Of a DNA stretch of 64,000 nt, positions 61,301 to 64,000 are shown piece after piece; position 1 is the first letter of the stretch; each line of letters opens with the position of its first letter. The translations under genes were made by a program, and so were the position numbers. The notes under the pieces were generated by a model, which was not told where the DNA came from, did not search any database, and saw only the letters and a program-made list of their open reading frames with translations. This DNA comes from Psettodes erumei (Eukaryota; Chordata; Actinopteri; Pleuronectiformes; Psettodidae): the NCBI GenBank assembly GCA_016785225.1, contig JAFBJZ010000901.1, positions 2,046,001-2,110,000 of the forward strand, given 5' to 3'.

Positions 61301-61478
61301 TTGTTATGTTATAACCATTCCTTCATCCATTCCCACCCTCTCCTCTTCTCTTCATTGCTTTTGTTTGTGATTAATACTGTTTTTGTCTTATTCAAGGTCA
61401 CAGGAGTTTAAAGATTTCTTGAAGAAAGCTTTGGATAGAAACCCAGAGACTCGTCCTTCTGCAGCGCAACTCATGGAG
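42209..61478 (+). CDS. stk10: STK10/LOK serine/threonine kinase, N-terminal kinase domain, seven exons, frame broken in exon 4
   Basis: Join of 42209-42367, 50857-51021, 56268-56316, 57106-57257, 59523-59595, 60582-60776 and 61397-61478, covering residues 1-291 once the exon 4 break is allowed for. Seen: GELGDGAFGKV, K66 in AAAKVIETK, HRDLKAGN (D158), ADFGVSAKN, GTPYWMAPEVVMCETMKD, DIWSLGITLIELAQIEPPHH and NPETRPSAAQL. The N-terminus MAFARFSKLLRL matches STK10 (human MAFANFRRILRL) rather than SLK (MSFFNF). Known: STK10 is a GCK-V group kinase that phosphorylates ERM proteins at the membrane. The coiled-coil C-terminal half lies right of the window. Exon 4 carries two surplus bases, so uncorrected translation stops after residue 152. 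Confidence 0.93.
49790..50114. mobile_element. Candidate piggyBac-type MITE
   Basis: Ends are inverted: the left end CCCCTTAACGCCTATTG resembles the reverse complement of the right end, CCCCTAAATGCCTGAAT. TTAA flanks the right end and TCAA the left, as expected of a TTAA target duplication with one substitution. A motif like CCTATTGTCGC recurs inside as CCTGTTGTCGC. It is about 325 bp with no ORF. The superfamily is inferred from the ends only. Confidence 0.5.
50436..50491. repeat. (TG)n-(TCTG)n compound microsatellite
   Basis: About 19 TG units then four to five TCTG units. Confidence 0.93.
50712..50749. repeat. (CA)19 microsatellite
   Basis: About 19 CA units ending 107 nt before stk10 exon 2. 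Confidence 0.93.
50857..51021 (+). CDS. stk10: stk10 exon 2, catalytic lysine and C helix
   Basis: 55 codons, ARNKETQVLAAAKVIETK through DELEDYMVEIDILAKCDHRY to AFYHDNKLW. K66 is the ATP lysine. CDHRY has Arg where human STK10 has Pro (CDHPY). Acceptor TCTTTCAG, donor GTAGGT. Confidence 0.96.
51150..51830. repeat. Degenerate AT-rich minisatellite array
   Basis: The phrases GACATRCTATAATATGAC and TTTTTTGCATTTTTATGAC recur in diverged forms about every 35-60 bp (for example near 51170, 51240, 51300, 51345, 51580, 51650, 51680 and 51810). Units are too diverged to set a single period by eye. Confidence 0.65.
54885..54903. repeat. (GT)n microsatellite
   Basis: About ten GT units. Confidence 0.85.
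55342..55374. repeat. (GT)n microsatellite
   Basis: About sixteen GT units. Confidence 0.92.
56268..56316 (+). CDS. stk10: stk10 exon 3 (49 nt), hinge
   Basis: Encodes IMIEFCPGGAVDATML plus the first base of Glu125. Acceptor TTCCCCAG, donor GTAGGC. Confidence 0.95.
56317..57105. other. stk10 intron 3
   Basis: Nothing specific recognised apart from a pyrimidine-rich 3' end. Confidence 0.7.
57106..57257 (+). CDS. stk10: stk10 exon 4, catalytic loop, frameshifted
   Basis: Reads LDRGLTEPQIKVVCRQMLEA then LVYLHS in one frame and MKIIHRDLKAGNILLMLDGD then IKL in another. The exon is 152 nt, but its entry and exit phases need a multiple of three. Surplus GC at about 57186-57187 creates TGA at 57189-57191. 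Removing two bases restores the family length (D158, human D157). Splice sites are intact. Confidence 0.93.
57258..59522. other. stk10 intron 4
   Basis: Nothing specific recognised. Confidence 0.7.
59523..59595 (+). CDS. stk10: stk10 exon 5, DFG and activation segment
   Basis: Encodes ADFGVSAKNTKTLQRRDSFI then GTPYW with split codons at both ends. The RRDSFIGTPYW activation loop is characteristic of STK10/SLK. Acceptor TTCTTGTAG, donor GTGAGT. Confidence 0.96.
59596..60581. other. stk10 intron 5
   Basis: Nothing specific recognised. Intron 6 (60777-61396) is likewise plain. Confidence 0.7.
60582..60776 (+). CDS. stk10: stk10 exon 6, APE to helix G
   Basis: 64 codons with split ends, from MAPEVVMCETMKDAPYDYKA to EPPTLEQPHK. 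Intact frame. Acceptor TTTTTCCAG, donor GTGAGG. Confidence 0.97.
61397..61478 (+). CDS. stk10: stk10 exon 7, kinase C-lobe end
   Basis: Encodes SQEFKDFLKKALDRNPETRP then SAAQLME, the C-terminal helices with the conserved Arg of the kinase fold. The next exon (expected to start HPF) was not found up to base 64000. Acceptor TTCAAG, donor GTAGGC. Confidence 0.96.
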
Positions 61479-64000
61479 GTAGGCCCCTGACGCAATGTGC
61501 AATTATAACCTAGCAAGTGTTACAAAATGCTGTACTTTGATATATGATTGAACATTGTCCTCACACTGTTCTTATCTTACAGCAACACACACATACAGAG
61601 GTTTTTAATCTTCTATTTTTAGAATAGAATAGAGTGATGTATGTGAGGGAAGTGAGCAGTACCCCATCGAGGGCAATGGCATGTAAGAGGAGTTGAATAG
61701 AAGGTGTGGAGTGGGCAAAAAATGGATCCAGCTCAGAATGGCATAAAAAGTGAAGTGAAAGAAAGTTAAAACTGAGCAAAGTTACACTAAAGTAGATGTG
61801 AATTAATAGTTAAGGCTTTTAGAAGATGTTGCTCACATTTGTTGCACCTACCCAACTACTAAATTCATAACATTTTCATAAAGTACAGCAGAGCTTTTTG
61901 TTCCAAAATAATGTTGATATGCAGGTTTGCTGGGGATATTTCCATGGAGAGGCTGATAATAGCTTACCCCCCCCAAAAAAAAAAAAAAACAAAAACACTT
62001 AATATCTGAGGTTTAGCTTTGACAACCATTTTCAAAAACCGGAATCTTGAGCAAGAAGAATGGGAGAGGAAAAGTGAGCAGGGTGTGGATTAAAGCACGA
62101 GAGCAGTGTCTATTAAAATTCAGAGCCACAGTTTCCTGTCTGTATCCCACAGCTGAGGGAATGCCAGCTATTTACATTCCCACTCTCAGCCAATAGTATG
62201 CCTGGATTCACCATGAGCTCGATACTTCTGGCCAATTAGAGAAAGGCAGAGATGAAAACCCTCGACCCGGGCCAACTGGGAATTCTGCATGTGTTCTCCA
62301 GCAAGGGGCGACGGGCGTGGTCTGGTTTTGGTGCTGCGCCTGAAGTTTCAGATGTTTATCATGCCTGCTGTGCTTAACAACTGCCAGATAGTGTTTACTG
62401 TAGATAACAATGGATGTCGAATGATATCAGTTTACTGGGAGTTACCATATTAGCGTATATGACACGTTATAGATTGTTGTATGCAGCAAGTGGAGTGTAT
62501 GGATGTGGGAAACATATGTTGTGCATTAATCGAACAGGAAGATAATAAAGAATCATGGAGAGTTTCTGGAGTGTTAGAGCTAAACTCTTTGCGGTGTGTG
62601 TGTGTGTGTGTATTTCTCAGAAAGCCTAATGAAGTCCATGTCATCAAACTACTTAATAGGAAAAATAGGAATTTGGTGTTAGCTGTCCCCATCTCTGGAC
62701 CTCTTCCTCTCTGTCTTTCTGTTTGCCCAACATGTGTTCTTGTAAGGAATGTATACAAAACAACATGACACAGTATCAGTAACTGTCGCTATGTGGTTCG
62801 GTGGGAAACCGTTTGGATGACTTGCAGTCATTATACTGAAAATAGCTACTCCTCCCACATAGTTGCTCATGGTTACATTTTTTGGAGGGGTTTTGCATAG
62901 ATTTCGTTCATGTAAAGTGTTTCTGATCATAGCATGTCTGTGTGTTGGGTACTAGTTTTACCATGGGAGTATTTGGTGAGTTGTAAGTTGGTAAGTATGG
63001 TTTTTGCAACATCAACATTTGTGCGTCTTAACTTAACGGACCTAAACTGACGTCATGCATTCCTTAGCTCTGATCCACAATGTTAACTATCACAACTACA
63101 TGTCTAAGTTTAACCCTTAGCCTGACCCTATTCTAAACTTATTAAAGGGTTAGATCTAAACCCACACACAATATGCATATTTTTAGTGACTCACACTTTC
63201 TGAGGTTATTATCACCAATGTCCATCTGCTCCATAATACTGCTTAGAAATCATAGAGGAAATATAACCTAAATCAAGGTCCTTGTTATGTTTTTAGGTTT
63301 TCTTCAGTATCAAAGTCCCTGTTTCACTCAATAAATCACAGAAAAGGTGTAAACACTTTTCATAGGGACTGTTGTCAGTAGAAAGCAGTTCCTTTTGAGG
63401 TATGTGGATTCTCACAGATATTTCCAAATTCGGGCAGATAAAAGTCGAGCCAATTTAATGACTTTAATGAATTTAATGACTTGTGTAATCCCGACTCTTC
63501 CTCCAAACTTAAACTGAATGCAGTTATAGTCATAACCTTAATAACAAATCTAAACCTCTGAGTCAACACTTTGAAGTTGTGAGAACTGACATAAATTTCA
63601 TTAAATATCTAAAACTAAATAGTCCCACACAGACACATGTATCAGTCATTGCTGCACAGGTAAGAGTGTCATGCAGCTTCTGCTCTAGTCTGAGATCTGA
63701 TGGTCATTGAGTGATATTTATATATATATATATATTATATATATATATATATATATATTTATTCACTGTTTTCTGATGTATCTTCCAAGCATCACAAATT
63801 CAGAAAGAATATTTTGTATATTGGAGAATTACATGCTGCTGCAAATCTGGAAGTCCCAGCATTATCTAGTGTCATTCCAAACCACCAGTTTGTATGGCTT
63901 TAACAATCTAATGGCAGATCTGGCAGGTATATATTACACTTATGCGTTTCATGCTCTTGTCTATGTATCTTATTTCCCTTGCGGAATAAAAATGTTAGAT
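61479..64000. other. stk10 intron 7 (partial, right edge)
   Basis: No further stk10 exon found. Contains a C/A homopolymer junction near 61970-61990, a locally GC-richer block with two CCAAT boxes at about 62,140-62,345, and a TA repeat near 63719-63759. Confidence 0.6.
63719..63759. repeat. (TA)n microsatellite
   Basis: Two TA tracts separated by one TTA interruption. Confidence 0.92.

Overview
This is eukaryotic DNA, most likely from a ray-finned (teleost) fish. Exons are small with canonical GT/AG borders, introns reach 10 kb, there are many CA/GT and TA microsatellites, and the three genes found encode vertebrate proteins that read like fish orthologues. No prokaryotic genes, CRISPR arrays, tRNAs or rRNAs were seen. 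Nearly all long open frames are chance frames in introns. The real coding sequence is 19 short exons, found by translation, splice sites and matching intron phases.

Left part (about 1-36,300, minus strand): the 5' and middle part of an STK32/YANK-family serine/threonine kinase, called stk32b. Eight coding exons (783 nt, 261 codons) run from the ATG at 34449 to 776, and the C-terminal third lies beyond the left edge. A CpG-rich block at about 35,870-36,260 is the likely promoter.

Centre (38,747-40,561, plus strand): a complete four-exon gene for a 129-residue secreted protein with a signal peptide and six cysteines, recognised as cytokine-like 1 (cytl1). It is head to head with stk32b, as in the human 4p16 STK32B/CYTL1 pair; this neighbour supports the 32B assignment.

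Right part (42,209 to beyond 64,000, plus strand): the first seven coding exons of stk10 (LOK), an STE20/GCK-group kinase, covering the catalytic domain to about residue 291 of a protein usually near 970 residues. Exon 4 has its reading frame broken by two extra bases just before the HRD catalytic loop. This is the most consequential anomaly in the window, and is either a sequence/assembly error or a loss-of-function allele. A motif matching the CTCF consensus lies between cytl1 and stk10, where a 4p16-like block meets a 5q35-like gene.

The introns hold microsatellites, a degenerate L2-like LINE fragment, a candidate piggyBac-type MITE, an AT-rich degenerate tandem array and several long perfect inverted repeats. 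The genes do not form a pathway: two are separate kinases and one is a secreted factor. No new biological system was recognised; the unusual signals are the stk10 frame break, the microsatellite-bounded stk32b exon and the hairpins.
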